Below, in pieces: positions 55,294 through 64,000 of a stretch of 64,000 bases of DNA. The translations under genes were made by a program, and so were the position numbers. Location: the NCBI GenBank assembly GCA_905182495.1, contig CAJJBU010000025.1, forward strand, positions 23,699 to 87,698, given 5' to 3'. How positions within the stretch are numbered: the first letter of the stretch is position 1; each line of letters begins with the position of its first letter. Under the pieces are notes generated by a model that saw only the letters and a program-made list of their open reading frames with translations, was not told the origin of the DNA and ran no database searches. This DNA is from Flavobacteriales bacterium UBA952. Its GTDB lineage: Bacteria > Bacteroidota > Bacteroidia > Flavobacteriales_D > Crocinitomicaceae.

Positions 55294-55663
55294 ATGAAAT
55301 TGAATAAATTTGTATGTGCTTTAAATCTGAGCTGACCTGGTAAGCAAGATTTCCGATTTGAGAAAATTCTCCTTCTCTTTGTTTTAATTGAATCAATAAA
55401 CATGGTGATTTGCGATTTAACCCCATTTGAACAGCCGTTGACAGCTTTATTTTATTTCCGCTCCCAAATCTCTTAATCAATCTAGACAATGCCCTGTAAG
55501 AGCTTTTGTAAGCCTCAAGATTGTTTTTAATTGGCCCGTATGCATTTCGATATTCATGATTCTTAGAATTGTTGTAGCAATGCTTATCGCAGAATCGCTT
55601 ATCGGACCTACCCTTCTCTATTTCTTCTCCGCACCATTCGCATAGTTTGTAATCTTTCATCAT
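55277..55663 (-). CDS. Zinc-finger protein of mobile-element type
   Basis: A 128-residue protein. The first 30 residues form a zinc-binding treble-clef-like unit, CEWCGEEIEKGRSDKRFCDKHC, with CxxC and CxxxC pairs. The rest is basic and helical (YKSSYRALSRLIKRFGSGNKIKLSTAVQMG). Small proteins of this form often follow an HTH gene in Flavobacteria genomic islands (general knowledge, not checked here). Overlaps the HTH stop by four bases and the membrane ORF by 17. Exact role unknown. Confidence 0.65.
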   Translation of the reverse strand: MMKDYKLCEWCGEEIEKGRSDKRFCDKHCYNNSKNHEYRNAYGPIKNNLEAYKSSYRALSRLIKRFGSGNKIKLSTAVQMGLNRKSPCLLIQLKQREGEFSQIGNLAYQVSSDLKHIQIYSISYGRSN

Positions 55664-55860
55664 TTGACCTCATTTAGTTCAATTACTTGTACTAAGCTGC
55701 TTAAAGTGATAAATACCCTTTGACCAATTCGTGCGATTCTTAAACCCGGCGCATAATCCTTTAAGAATTGATTCATCTGTGTGGTTTTATAATTCAGGAA
55801 CTCCATGGCATCTTGTTTAGAGATCCAATCTCCTACTTGTTTCATTTCTTTTATTTTCAT
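55660..55860 (-). CDS. Small helix-turn-helix (excisionase-like) protein
   Basis: A 66-residue protein: WISKQDAMEFLNYKTTQMNQFLKDY is a MerR/excisionase-like recognition helix pair and LRIARIGQRVFITLSSLVQVIEL a wing-like end. Size and neighbourhood (integrase, zinc finger) fit an excisionase or element regulator. It starts a three-gene minus-strand set with 4- and 17-base overlaps. It faces the integrase gene, so it could repress or support excision (inference). Confidence 0.65.
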   Translation of the reverse strand: MKIKEMKQVGDWISKQDAMEFLNYKTTQMNQFLKDYAPGLRIARIGQRVFITLSSLVQVIELNEVK

Positions 55861-56062
55861 CTGTTTTGAATTTTTTTATAATACAAAGATTATGAGCAGA
55901 CTGAAAACCATCGCGACATGCATTTTGAACTTCGTCTATAGTTACAGCATTAATTTTCTCTAGGTAGGTTTCATAATAATTATCTGACAAATTGTATAAT
56001 TCTCTGTTTAAGGCATATCCAGCTACTGTTTCAGGTTTTATGCGAATGCAAATCCATTGCAT
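55817..56062 (-). pseudogene. Fragment of an M16 (insulinase-type) peptidase
   Basis: An 81-residue ORF whose middle, IRIKPETVAGYALNRELYNLSDNYYETYLEKINAVTIDEVQ, matches the C-terminal part of an M16 peptidase domain. There is no catalytic HxxEH part, and the upstream sequence on this strand is interrupted by stops. Similarity ends near NLCIIKK, where the ORF runs out of frame into the HTH gene start. The remnant therefore abuts the small-ORF operon at about 55,880, a likely recombination junction. Confidence 0.6.
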
Positions 56063-56075
56063 TTAGGGACTTTAC

Positions 56076-56333
56076 GGTATTGGAGAGTTTTCGTTAAATA
56101 AACGTAATACGTTTATTTCTGGAGCTTATCTTAAAGATACATTTTTTCGTAATATACAGACTGAATCAAAATTAGGATTACCTATTAAGTAGGCAAGTCC
56201 AGTTGAAAGTTTAACTAAATTCTTCTCTAGAATAGTAGGTAAACCATTAGTTCACGGTTCAGGTATTTTATACAGTTATGCTTTTCCTGCCCTCGATCAA
56301 TTTGCCAAAATCCTAATACCAAACATATTATAA
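56076..56333 (+). pseudogene. Remnant reading frame with one stop, no known family
   Basis: In one plus-strand frame 86 codons are open except for one TAG. They read GIGEFSLNKRNTFISGAYLKDT, stop, SPVESLTKFFSRIVGKPLVHGSG and SYAFPALDQFAKILIP. There is no ATG at the front. It fills most of the gap of roughly 300 bases between the M16 fragment and the ATPase. It could be the tail of a displaced gene. I cannot assign it. Confidence 0.35.
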
Positions 56334-56371
56334 TTAATGGCAAAAAAAAGAATAATTTAATAGTTTTAATC

Positions 56372-57556
56372 ATGTATAGTTTTTGTATGACCCTAAATAC
56401 ATTTGAAGTTGATCCGTTTAAAATGAGATACGATGAGATATGTAATGATTCACTAGTTCGCTAATCATTGCGAATCTAAATCCAACTCATACAATTATTA
56501 CCGGAGAGAGAGGTATCGGAAAAAGCTCATTACTACTCCAAACAAAATTATTAGCAACCGGGAATAATTCAATTGCTGAAAAATTTAATATTGACCTTGC
56601 AGTAGAACAATTCGAGCTTGTTACAGTTTGCGTAGACGGGGGATCATGATCAATGTCTGGAAGAATCTGATTCAATCAATTTATGTCATGGATACTTCAG
56701 TCATCATTACAGAATTGTTATTCAAGGTTGGAAAATTGAATTTGATCTAGGAGGATTGGTAAGACTAAGCCAAGTTGACGCACAAGATAAGTCAATTACC
56801 GATTTAGTCACTGAATTTATCAGTCAAATTAATAAGGTTAATAACGAAGTAGAAAAACAAGGCAAACAAGGAATTATAATTTTTATTGATGAATTGGATA
56901 GAATTCCAGTTAAATCAGGCTTAGCTTCATTTCTCAAAATTTGTACTGAACGGATGATTCGAGAAGGCATCAAAAATGTAATCTTTCTCGCTGCAGGAAT
57001 AAAAGGAGCTGTTCAGGAATTTGAAGAGGAACATGCTTCAATTTTGAGAACCCTTAGAGATATCCCACTGGATAGATTCGATGATGTAAGTGCAAAAAAT
57101 ATATTGAGAAATGGATTTGATAAAGTAAAACATTCTTATGATGATGAAATACTTTCGTTAGCCTTTAAATTTTCTGCTGGATTCCCAGAACCAATACATT
57201 TAATTGGAAGTGAATTGTTAGCTGAGGACGAAGATTCTCACCTTTCAAAGGATGATTTTGAAAAGGCTAAAATAAAAATTGTCGGAGATGTACGAAAAAA
57301 CAGCTTAGAGTCAAAACTTAAAACAGCTGGAATAGGAAAATACCAGGAAATACTTGCCGCAATGGCGAAATATCAAAAAGATAACATTCCACTTGATTAT
57401 GTTTCAAAAGAAATAGAACTGGATCCCAATCAGTATGCAACAAATATTTCAACGTTATGTGAACGACAGATTATATTTAAGGTAGCAAGGGGTCTTTATT
57501 CGTTTGTCGACCCTTTGTTAAAAGAATACATTCTAAACTTTGGTGTAATCAAGTAA
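56372..57556 (+). pseudogene. AAA-type P-loop ATPase, N-terminal part frameshifted
   Basis: An ATP-binding protein in several frames. The start is probably the ATG at 56372 (MYSFCMTLNTFEVDPFK). The next frame carries Walker A IITGERGIGKSSLLLQTK near 56510. A third stretch leads into an intact 266-residue ORF (56756-57556) with Walker B IIIFIDELDRIPV and a winged-helix-like C-terminus (LCERQIIFKVARGLYSFVDPLLKEY). The layout resembles the KAP/archaeal-ATPase class often found in islands and defence loci. At least two indels separate the parts. It lies 334 bases before hsdM. Confidence 0.65.
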
Positions 57557-57890
57557 ATACTCTTATCAAAAAGGTTCATGGTACATACCTCTCGTGATTC
57601 TTAACAGTCAAAAACTGTTGTATCTCATTAAAAAAAACCGCCGTACTTTAGAGCACTATGGCCGCTAAAAAACTTAGCGCCAAAAATAGCTTTTGATTTA
57701 ACCCCGCAACCGTTAAATAAATGTACATTCCCCTCTCCCTTTTTTTTAAAAAAGATCATACATAAATCTTATATTGTAATCTTATTAATTAGGTACATAG
57801 GCCTCAGCTTGAATGCAGACGCTTTTTGATATTATCAAATTACCAGGGGGAACAGTATAAGACTAGATAAATAGAAGAGAAAAACTAAGG
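57557..57890. other. Intergenic stretch before hsdM, no gene seen
   Basis: 334 bases without a credible ORF. GGC(C)GCTAA-AAAAC-TTAGCGCC at about 57660-57681 can form a hairpin with one bulged C, but it is not followed by a T-run on the plus strand. A C/T-rich stretch (CCCCTCTCCCTTTTTTTT) lies near 57730. No TAnnTTTG box was found close to hsdM. Confidence 0.5.
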
Positions 57891-60799
57891 ATGAAAAAAA
57901 ATATAATAAAACTCTCACAGCTTGAAAGCTTTTTAATGAAAGCAGCTGACATTTTAAGAGGGAAAATGGACGCTTCTGAATACAAAGAGTTCATATTTGG
58001 AATGTTGTTTTTGAAAAGAATGTCAGATGTGTTTGACCAAACCAAAGAACATTTAGCAAAAGATGAGTATGCTCATTTAGACGAAGACACTTTGAAAGAA
58101 GTTTTAGACGATAAGGATACATTTGGAGATACTTTTTTCGTACCCCAAAGAGCGAGGTGGAATGAGGGCTTTTTAGATGAAAATGGAGAAAAAATATCTA
58201 AAAATACATTCTACAAAATAACATTGGGCATTTTTTTATCTAAACGATCAGGGCTATTGAAGAAGCAAATGCCGAAACTTTAGCGGGAGTCTTTAAAGGT
58301 CGGATCAATTTTAACAAGGAGGTTGATGGCAAGCAGATTGTCAAAAATAAAGACCTCAAAGATATGATTGACCATTTCAATAAGTTTCCTCCATTGATTA
58401 ATGAAAATTTTGAGTTTCCTGATTTACTTGGAGCTGCATACGAATATTTATTAAAACACTTTGCAGATGAAAGCGGAAAAAAAGGTGGTCAATTTTATAC
58501 ACCGAATACAGTTGTTAGACTTTTAGTTCAATTACTTCGGCCCCAGGAAGGAATGTCTATTTATGACCCTACTGCTGGTTCTGGTGGTATGCTTATTCAA
58601 TCACATAGTTACATTACTGAGCAAGGACAAAAATGCAAATGATTTAGAGCTATTTGGTCAAGAACTCGACCCTACTGTTGTAGCAATTTGTAAAATGAAT
58701 ATCATTTTGCACAACATCAATAAATATACCGTTGAATATGGTGACACCTTGGCGGAACCATTAAATGAAAAGAATGGTCAACTCATTCAGTTTGATAGAG
58801 TAATTGCCAACCCACCTTTCTCTCAAAATTACAATAAAGCGGAAATGAAATACACGTCTCGTTTCCCATATGGTTTTGCCCCTGAAACTGGTAAAAAAGC
58901 CGACTTAATGTTTGTTCAGCACATGCTCGCAAGTTGCAAGAATAATGGGCGGGTAGTCGTTGTTATGCCGCATGGTGTTTTATTTAGGGGTGGGAAGGAA
59001 AAAGAAATTCGTGAAGAAAAATGCTCAAAGCTGATGTGATTGAAGGGAATTATTGGTTTGCCTCCTCAGTTGTTTTTCTGGCAACTGGAATTCCTGCTTG
59101 TATTCTTGTTCTGATCAATTAGCAATGTCTGATGAACGTTAAAAGAAAAGGTATTCATTATTAATGCAGATAAGGAATATGCGGAAGGCAAAGGTTTAGA
59201 AATCCTAGAACAGACAACAAAAAAAATTGATTACGTTTTTGCCAATAAGATTGAAGAATCAAAATATTCCAAACTGATACACACTTTCAAACAGGAAGAT
59301 GAGAACATAACGAGTATTGAAGCAAATGAGTACACATTAAATATCAGACGTTATGTTGATAATACACTTGAACCTGAACCCGAAGATGTGAAAGCACATT
59401 TGGTTGGTGGTGTACCGATTACTGAAATTGAACAAGTACAAAATACAATTTGTCAAAAGTTCAATTATAATGGGATCACAATTGTTTAGAGACAAGGATA
59501 TAACCTACAAGCTCTTTGCAACCCCTGAAAAAGCAGACATCAAAGAAAATGTTGACAAGGATGATAATGTAGAAAAGACTCTGTCCGATTTGGGTTCGCA
59601 CTTAACAGATTGGTGGCAGTTAGCAAAAAAGGACTTTTCAAAATTAGCCCATACAAACGTTGCCAATGTAAATAACAATGCAGCCAATGAGCCAACAATC
59701 AATCGTGTTTCACTTTCGGGAGATAAAACACCTGAGGTTAGACAAGAGCTTTTAGACACCATTAAAGAGAAATTTGTTCCTGTTGGTATTTTAGACAAAT
59801 ATCAGGTGGCAGGTGTTTTTGTAAACTGGTGGGACAATATTAAATATGACACTAGATTAGATAATTCTAAAGTAGAAGATGGTGTTTTAAATCTCTTTCA
59901 AGATTTCAAAACACAAAAGAACAAAATGAAATAGAAAATATAGTTTCAGGCAGTCCTCTTGAAGGTATGGTTGGAATAATTGTTAAAGAAGTAATTTCAA
60001 AAGAATATGAATTAGATGTAGATCCTGATGCAGATAGTAAAACTACACTTGCAAAAAAAGAACTGAAAAAAGAAATTGATAGACTTAACAACGAGAAGAA
60101 AAAGCCAGAAGAAGCTAAATCCTTTGAAGATGCCGACAAAAGCATAAAAGACTTAGAAAAAGCGATAAAAGAGCTCAAAGCTATATTAAAAGAGAAACAA
60201 GCTCAACTGGCTTTAAAACTCATCATTAAGCGATACGGCACAGAAGATGAAAAAACTGACAGCAATAAACTTCTACATTACAACAAAAGCTGATCTTGAA
60301 AATGATTAAGACATGAATAGCAATTATTTCCTTTTTTAAAGCTGATTTAAAAGATACTGCTGATTACGATAAGATTAAAAAATCGACCGACTGCTCTTGA
60401 AAAACAGTTGAAGAAAGACAATTCGAACCCTGAAAAACTACAGTCTGTTTTAGAAGCCAAAAAACAGTTTAAGGAGATTACGAAACCGTACAACGCTGCA
60501 CTTAAAAATCAAAACCATCATTCAAGCCAAACTGGATAGCTTAGATAATATCTTTGAAGAAATTGGTCGTATGATTAGTACAGAAGATAGGCTCAAAAGC
60601 TCATTCTTAAAAAGCATTTTGATATTATAAACAAAGATATGGTTTCGTTATTTAAATGCAGAAAAAAGAGCTTTGATTTCTGCCTACGAAAACCTTTGGA
60701 ACAAATACGCAGTTTCTGCCGAACAGCATTGAAGAAAAGCGCACTGAAACAATGGCTGAGCTAAATGATTTTTTAACCGCTTTAAAGTATTTGGATTAG
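57891..60799 (+). pseudogene. hsdM: Type I restriction-modification DNA methyltransferase subunit HsdM, multiply frameshifted
   Basis: N6-adenine methyltransferase subunit of a type I system. The start at 57891 and [39 protein letters not shown] are typical. In later frames come GGQFYTPNTVVRLLVQLL, DPTAGSGGMLIQS (SAM site), FGQELDPTVVAICKMNI and IANPPFSQNY (NPPF catalytic motif). The C-terminal coiled-coil half (KSIKDLEKAIKELKAILKEKQAQL, then ALISAYENLWNKYAVSAEQ) reaches about 60799. At least eight indels fall along the gene, yet amino-acid conservation between them is high. Some breaks are single-base (AAA-CGATC for AAAGCGATC near 58245). Confidence 0.85.
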
Positions 60800-60802
60800 G
60801 CT

Positions 60803-62241
60803 ATGGAAAAGATGCAAATACAAATACCCGCAGGGTTGGGAAGAAAATAATTTTGGTGCTCTGAGATTATTTCAGGCACAACCTGGTTATCGCATTTAAA
60901 AGTTTCTGATGACTACAAAGACGCTGGTATTTGGCTTGTTCCCATTGGCTATGTAGCAAGTGGTGAAGCTATTCAATACAAGGATGTTGCTTTACAAGCA
61001 CCAAATTGATTGCGTAAATCACACTTAAACTTCCTTTGCTACACAGGTGATGTGTTAATGGGTTCGACCGGTGATTTGGGTAAAATATGCATACTTAAGA
61101 CTGGCGAGGTTTCCCATTCATACTGAATCAACGAGTACGCAATATTCACATCCCTTCACACGGACTTCAAATGACCTGTATTGATTTACTTATTGTCATC
61201 ACCTCTATTATGTTAACAGCAATGATTTTGATGCATTATTGGCAGGTGGTGCTCTAAAGACTATTAGTCCTGCCAATATTGAAGGATTTAAAAAATCACG
61301 CTTTGCTTCTCCCCAAATCCACCACCGAACAAAAAAAAGATAGCCGAAATACTCTGCAAAGTAGATACAGCCATAGAGCAAACCCAAAACTTAATAGCCA
61401 AATACCTCCGCGTTAAAACGGGCTTAATGCAAGACCTGCTGACCAAAGGTATTGACGACAGACGGCAATATCCGCAAGCGAAGAAACCCACGAGTTTAAA
61501 GATAGCGAGCTGGGGAGAATTCCTAAGGAGTGGGGATGTTTGGAATTAGAGACATGCTGTTCAAAAAGTCTAGTTGGCACATCATTTTTCACCGAAAATG
61601 CTGAATAAAGAATGCGAAATACAAATGGTCTCACTTCAAAGAACATTCGATTTGGAGTATTTAGGAAATAAAGCCGTTAAATGGGGAGATTGTAATCTCG
61701 TTGAATTACGAAACGATGCTCATTCTTAACTCAAGTGATACGAGTTAAGTTGTCCAGTAAGATATAGGATGATGTTATTGCTTTCTGAAGGAGGCGATGT
61801 GGGCTAACGACTGTGCAATATTTGGAGAAAGACCTGGAAAGAAAGAACGTTTAGCTTATTATCGAGTGTAGCAATGCATCGCTTAGAGGCCAAAGAACAG
61901 CTTTTAATAATTATCGACTTTATGTGTGCAATATATGTCTCTATTTGTGAAGAAAATGGGCAATTTTCAATCATTATGTTGTCTCAGATGTCTGGGCATG
62001 CTATTACAAGCATTACATTAACACAAGATAAATTTAAGACATTAATATCCTGTTTTATTACCATGAAGAAACAGAACAAGAGAAGAATTGTTGAACCTTT
62101 CTTTAGAGCAAAATCACATTGCCTTTCTTTGGACGAAAGAAGCAAAGCTTCAAAAACTCCAATCATTTAAAAACGGCTCTAATGCAAGACCTGCTATCAG
62201 GCAAAAAGCGTGTAACCAACCTACTAAAAGAGGAACGCCCT
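60803..62241 (+). pseudogene. hsdS: Type I restriction specificity subunit HsdS, multiply frameshifted
   Basis: DNA-recognition subunit. The start is probably the ATG at 60803 (MEKMQIQIPAG). First recognition domain: GTTWSHLKVSDDYKDAGIWLVPIGYV and GDVLMGSTGDLGK in different frames. The central conserved helix is unmistakable: STTEQKKIAEILCKVDTAIEQTQNLI...KTGLMQDLLTKGI. A second recognition domain begins GRIPKEWGCLELETCCSKSLV, contains LLSEGGDVG, and closes with a second copy TALMQDLLSGKKRVTNLL just before hsdR. Breaks occur about every 100-200 bases. The end coordinate is approximate because no hsdS stop is found in frame before the hsdR ATG. Confidence 0.8.
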
Positions 62242-64000
62242 ATGATTTTAAACAACGACAACAAATACAGAGGTAATCTGGGGAATACGCTCAAATTAGA
62301 TGAGTACTCTAAGGTAGAGAAGCCTTTAATGGAGCAGCTCATTGGCTTGGGTTGGAATACCGCACGACAATGAGGTTATAGAGCTTCAAATGCAACAATT
62401 AGCCTGAGCAGAGTTTTCGCTCTTCGTTTTCAGAAGTTGTGTTGTTGCCAAAGCTGAAAGCTTCGCTCAAAAAGATAAATCCATTTTTAACTGTTGGTCA
62501 AGTGGATGAAGTGGTTCGTAAGTTGACCATTCTTGTCACCAAGAGTGAGCTTATTACAAAATAATCAGCAGGTTTTAAATCTGCTATTAGAAAACACGAC
62601 TGTTTCCAAAAACGAACAAACTGGCGAATTAAGTCCTACGGTTCGGTTTATCGATTTTGAAAATGTAGATAACAATAATGTCTTTACCGCTATCTCGCAA
62701 TTCAAAGTAAAAATCCCAGGCACCGACCATCATATCATTCCTGATGTCACGCTGTTTATAAATGGCTTGCCTGTTGTTGTCATAGAAGCCAAATCACCCA
62801 AAGTAAAAGAGCCTATTCCCGAAGCCATCGACCAATTATTGCGTTACTCAGAGCAAAGAGGTAATACAGGTGAAGGAAGCAAAGAACTGTTTTACTACAA
62901 TCAGTTTATTATTACGACCTGCCGCACTGAAGCTAAGTTTGGAACTATCTCTACCCATACACCAAAATACTTTTATCGTTGGACAGACCCCTACCCTAAA
63001 ACGTTAAACGACCTAAAGCACGGAGCATCCTCACCCAACGACCAACAACGTTTGGTAGCAGGTATGCTAGCGAGACAAAACCTGCTTGACATTATTCGCG
63101 TGTTTACCATCTTTCACTATAGATGTTTTGGGTAATCGATTATCTTGATAGTAGGTCGTGACCTGGTAACAGTTTAGCGCGGTAAAGATTGGCTACCCAA
63201 CGAATGATCGAAGGTAAAAACCCTTTAGAGCGAGGCGGTATTATTTGGCATACACAAGGTTCGGGTAAATCGCTTACAATGATGTTTATGGTTAGAGAAA
63301 TGAAACTCAAACCAGACCTCATGTCTTGGAAAATCATTTTTGTAACCGACCGTACACAATTAGAAGAACAACTGGCAGAAACTGGTCAGAGCGTTGGTTT
63401 TACCATTAAAGCCAGCCAACTTCATCAATCCTAAAGCCACATCCAAACGGCAAGAGTTTGAAAGAGCTATTGGCAAATGACAATTCTGACTTGGTAATGG
63501 CTATGATTCATAAGTTTCAGGAAAATGGAGACCTAACTGGTTTAGAGCTTTTCCCTGAATTGAATAAAAGTGCAAATGTGTTGATTATGACAGATGAGGC
63601 ACACCGTTCACAATATTCAATTTTGGCTGCCAACTTAGATAGAGCAATGCCAAATGCTACATCCATCGGTTTTACTGGTACGCCAACGGGTAAGACGGAA
63701 AAGAAATACAAAGACTACATTGATAAATACACAATGCGTCAATGCTATTGCTGACTGGTCGGAACTATTACAGATCGTTGATCAAGGTTTTACGCTCTTA
63801 ACGCAGAAATCCCTGATAAGGATGGGATGGATAAAAAGTTTGCCGACGTCTTCAGTGATTACCAATTAACCGAACGACTTACAAATTTTGGGCTTTGGCT
63901 CTCGTGATGCGTATTTAGACAATATCAATACCATCCAATCGAAAGCTAAGAAGTATGGTTTCCCACTATGTGGAAAACATCTATTCCAATAAATTCAAAG
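62242..64000 (+). pseudogene. hsdR: Type I restriction endonuclease subunit HsdR, frameshifted and cut by window end
   Basis: Motor and nuclease subunit. The start is probably the ATG at 62242 (MILNNDNKYRG), then LDEYSKVEKPLMEQLIGLGW. The nuclease region has HHIIPDVTLFINGLPVVVIEAKSP, the PD...ExK core of type I nucleases. The helicase follows in other frames: Walker A IIWHTQGSGKSLTMMFM, FVTDRTQLEEQL, DEAH in LIMTDEAHRSQYS and GFTGTP (motif III). At least eight frame changes occur before the window ends at about the second helicase lobe. The order hsdM-hsdS-hsdR on one strand is that of a single type I operon. Confidence 0.85.

Larger units (their letters stand above)
52686..64000. mobile_element. 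Integrated element or island downstream of tRNA-Lys, right end beyond window
   Basis: A tyrosine recombinase gene starts 160 bases after tRNA-Lys and points away from it. The following DNA has no housekeeping genes, only small unknown ORFs, gene fragments, an ATPase and a type I restriction-modification set. This is the standard layout of a tRNA-integrated island. I looked for a repeat of the tRNA 3' end (GGGTTCGAGCCCCAGAGGGATC) in the rest of the window and saw none, so the right boundary is either past 64000 or lost. More than one element may be stacked here, because an M16 peptidase fragment lies in the middle. Confidence 0.75.

Noticed and set aside
52613-64000. CRISPR array or insertion-sequence ends in the island
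   Set aside because: I saw no regularly spaced repeats and no transposase-like ORF. Absence from sight is not proof, but nothing supports either.

Overview
The window is low-GC DNA from a member of the Bacteroidota, most likely Flavobacteriales. It carries several type IX secretion (T9SS) parts: PorT, PorP/SprF proteins, a PorE-like protein and a secreted enzyme with a T9SS sorting tail. It also has many lipoproteins, a fused E1 alpha/beta ketoacid dehydrogenase, and TAnnTTTG promoter boxes in place of the sigma-70 -10 element. Genus or species cannot be read from the sequence.

Region 1 to 7.3 kb holds the end of an outer-membrane protein gene, rimO, two related lipoproteins, bioD-bioA with a TPMT-type methyltransferase, and an N-acetylglucosamine-kinase-like gene facing a regulator built on a degenerate Nudix domain. 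Region 7.3 to 10.5 kb is the most distinctive chromosomal locus. It is an ECF sigma factor overlapping an anti-sigma factor whose periplasmic side ends in a PorP/SprF-like outer-membrane domain, followed by a stand-alone PorP/SprF protein. The layout suggests direct signalling from the outer membrane to transcription. Region 10.5 to 13.3 kb encodes two exported hydrolases: an M14 carboxypeptidase, and a cutinase/PETase-like polyesterase with a T9SS tail.

Region 13.5 to 52.5 kb is mostly housekeeping and envelope genes: trmD, an aminotransferase, a heptose kinase, menaquinone methyltransferase, porT, mnmA, a TonB receptor, mccB-type carboxylase, trmN6, proS, an LTA-synthase-like enzyme, the E1 fusion, a CapD/PglF-type sugar dehydratase, threonine aldolase, a PorE-like protein and rplS. 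It closes with a parA-parB-DUF5683-dapB-lepB-wbqC run, a DNA glycosylase and aroK. Three genes here look damaged: mnmA (scrambled centre, no ATGHY motif), the TonB receptor (frameshift plus stop) and parB (one base missing in an A-run).

At 52.6 kb a tRNA-Lys gene is followed by a tyrosine recombinase, which marks an integrated element. Its cargo runs to the window end: an unknown protein, three small opposite-strand ORFs (HTH, zinc finger, membrane), an M16 peptidase fragment, an AAA ATPase and a complete but heavily frameshifted type I restriction-modification set (hsdM, hsdS, hsdR). Between the indels the protein sequence is well preserved. Very recent decay or uncorrected sequencing indels are therefore both possible, and the damaged core genes tip me toward sequencing error for at least part of it. 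No second attachment site, CRISPR array or insertion sequence was seen.
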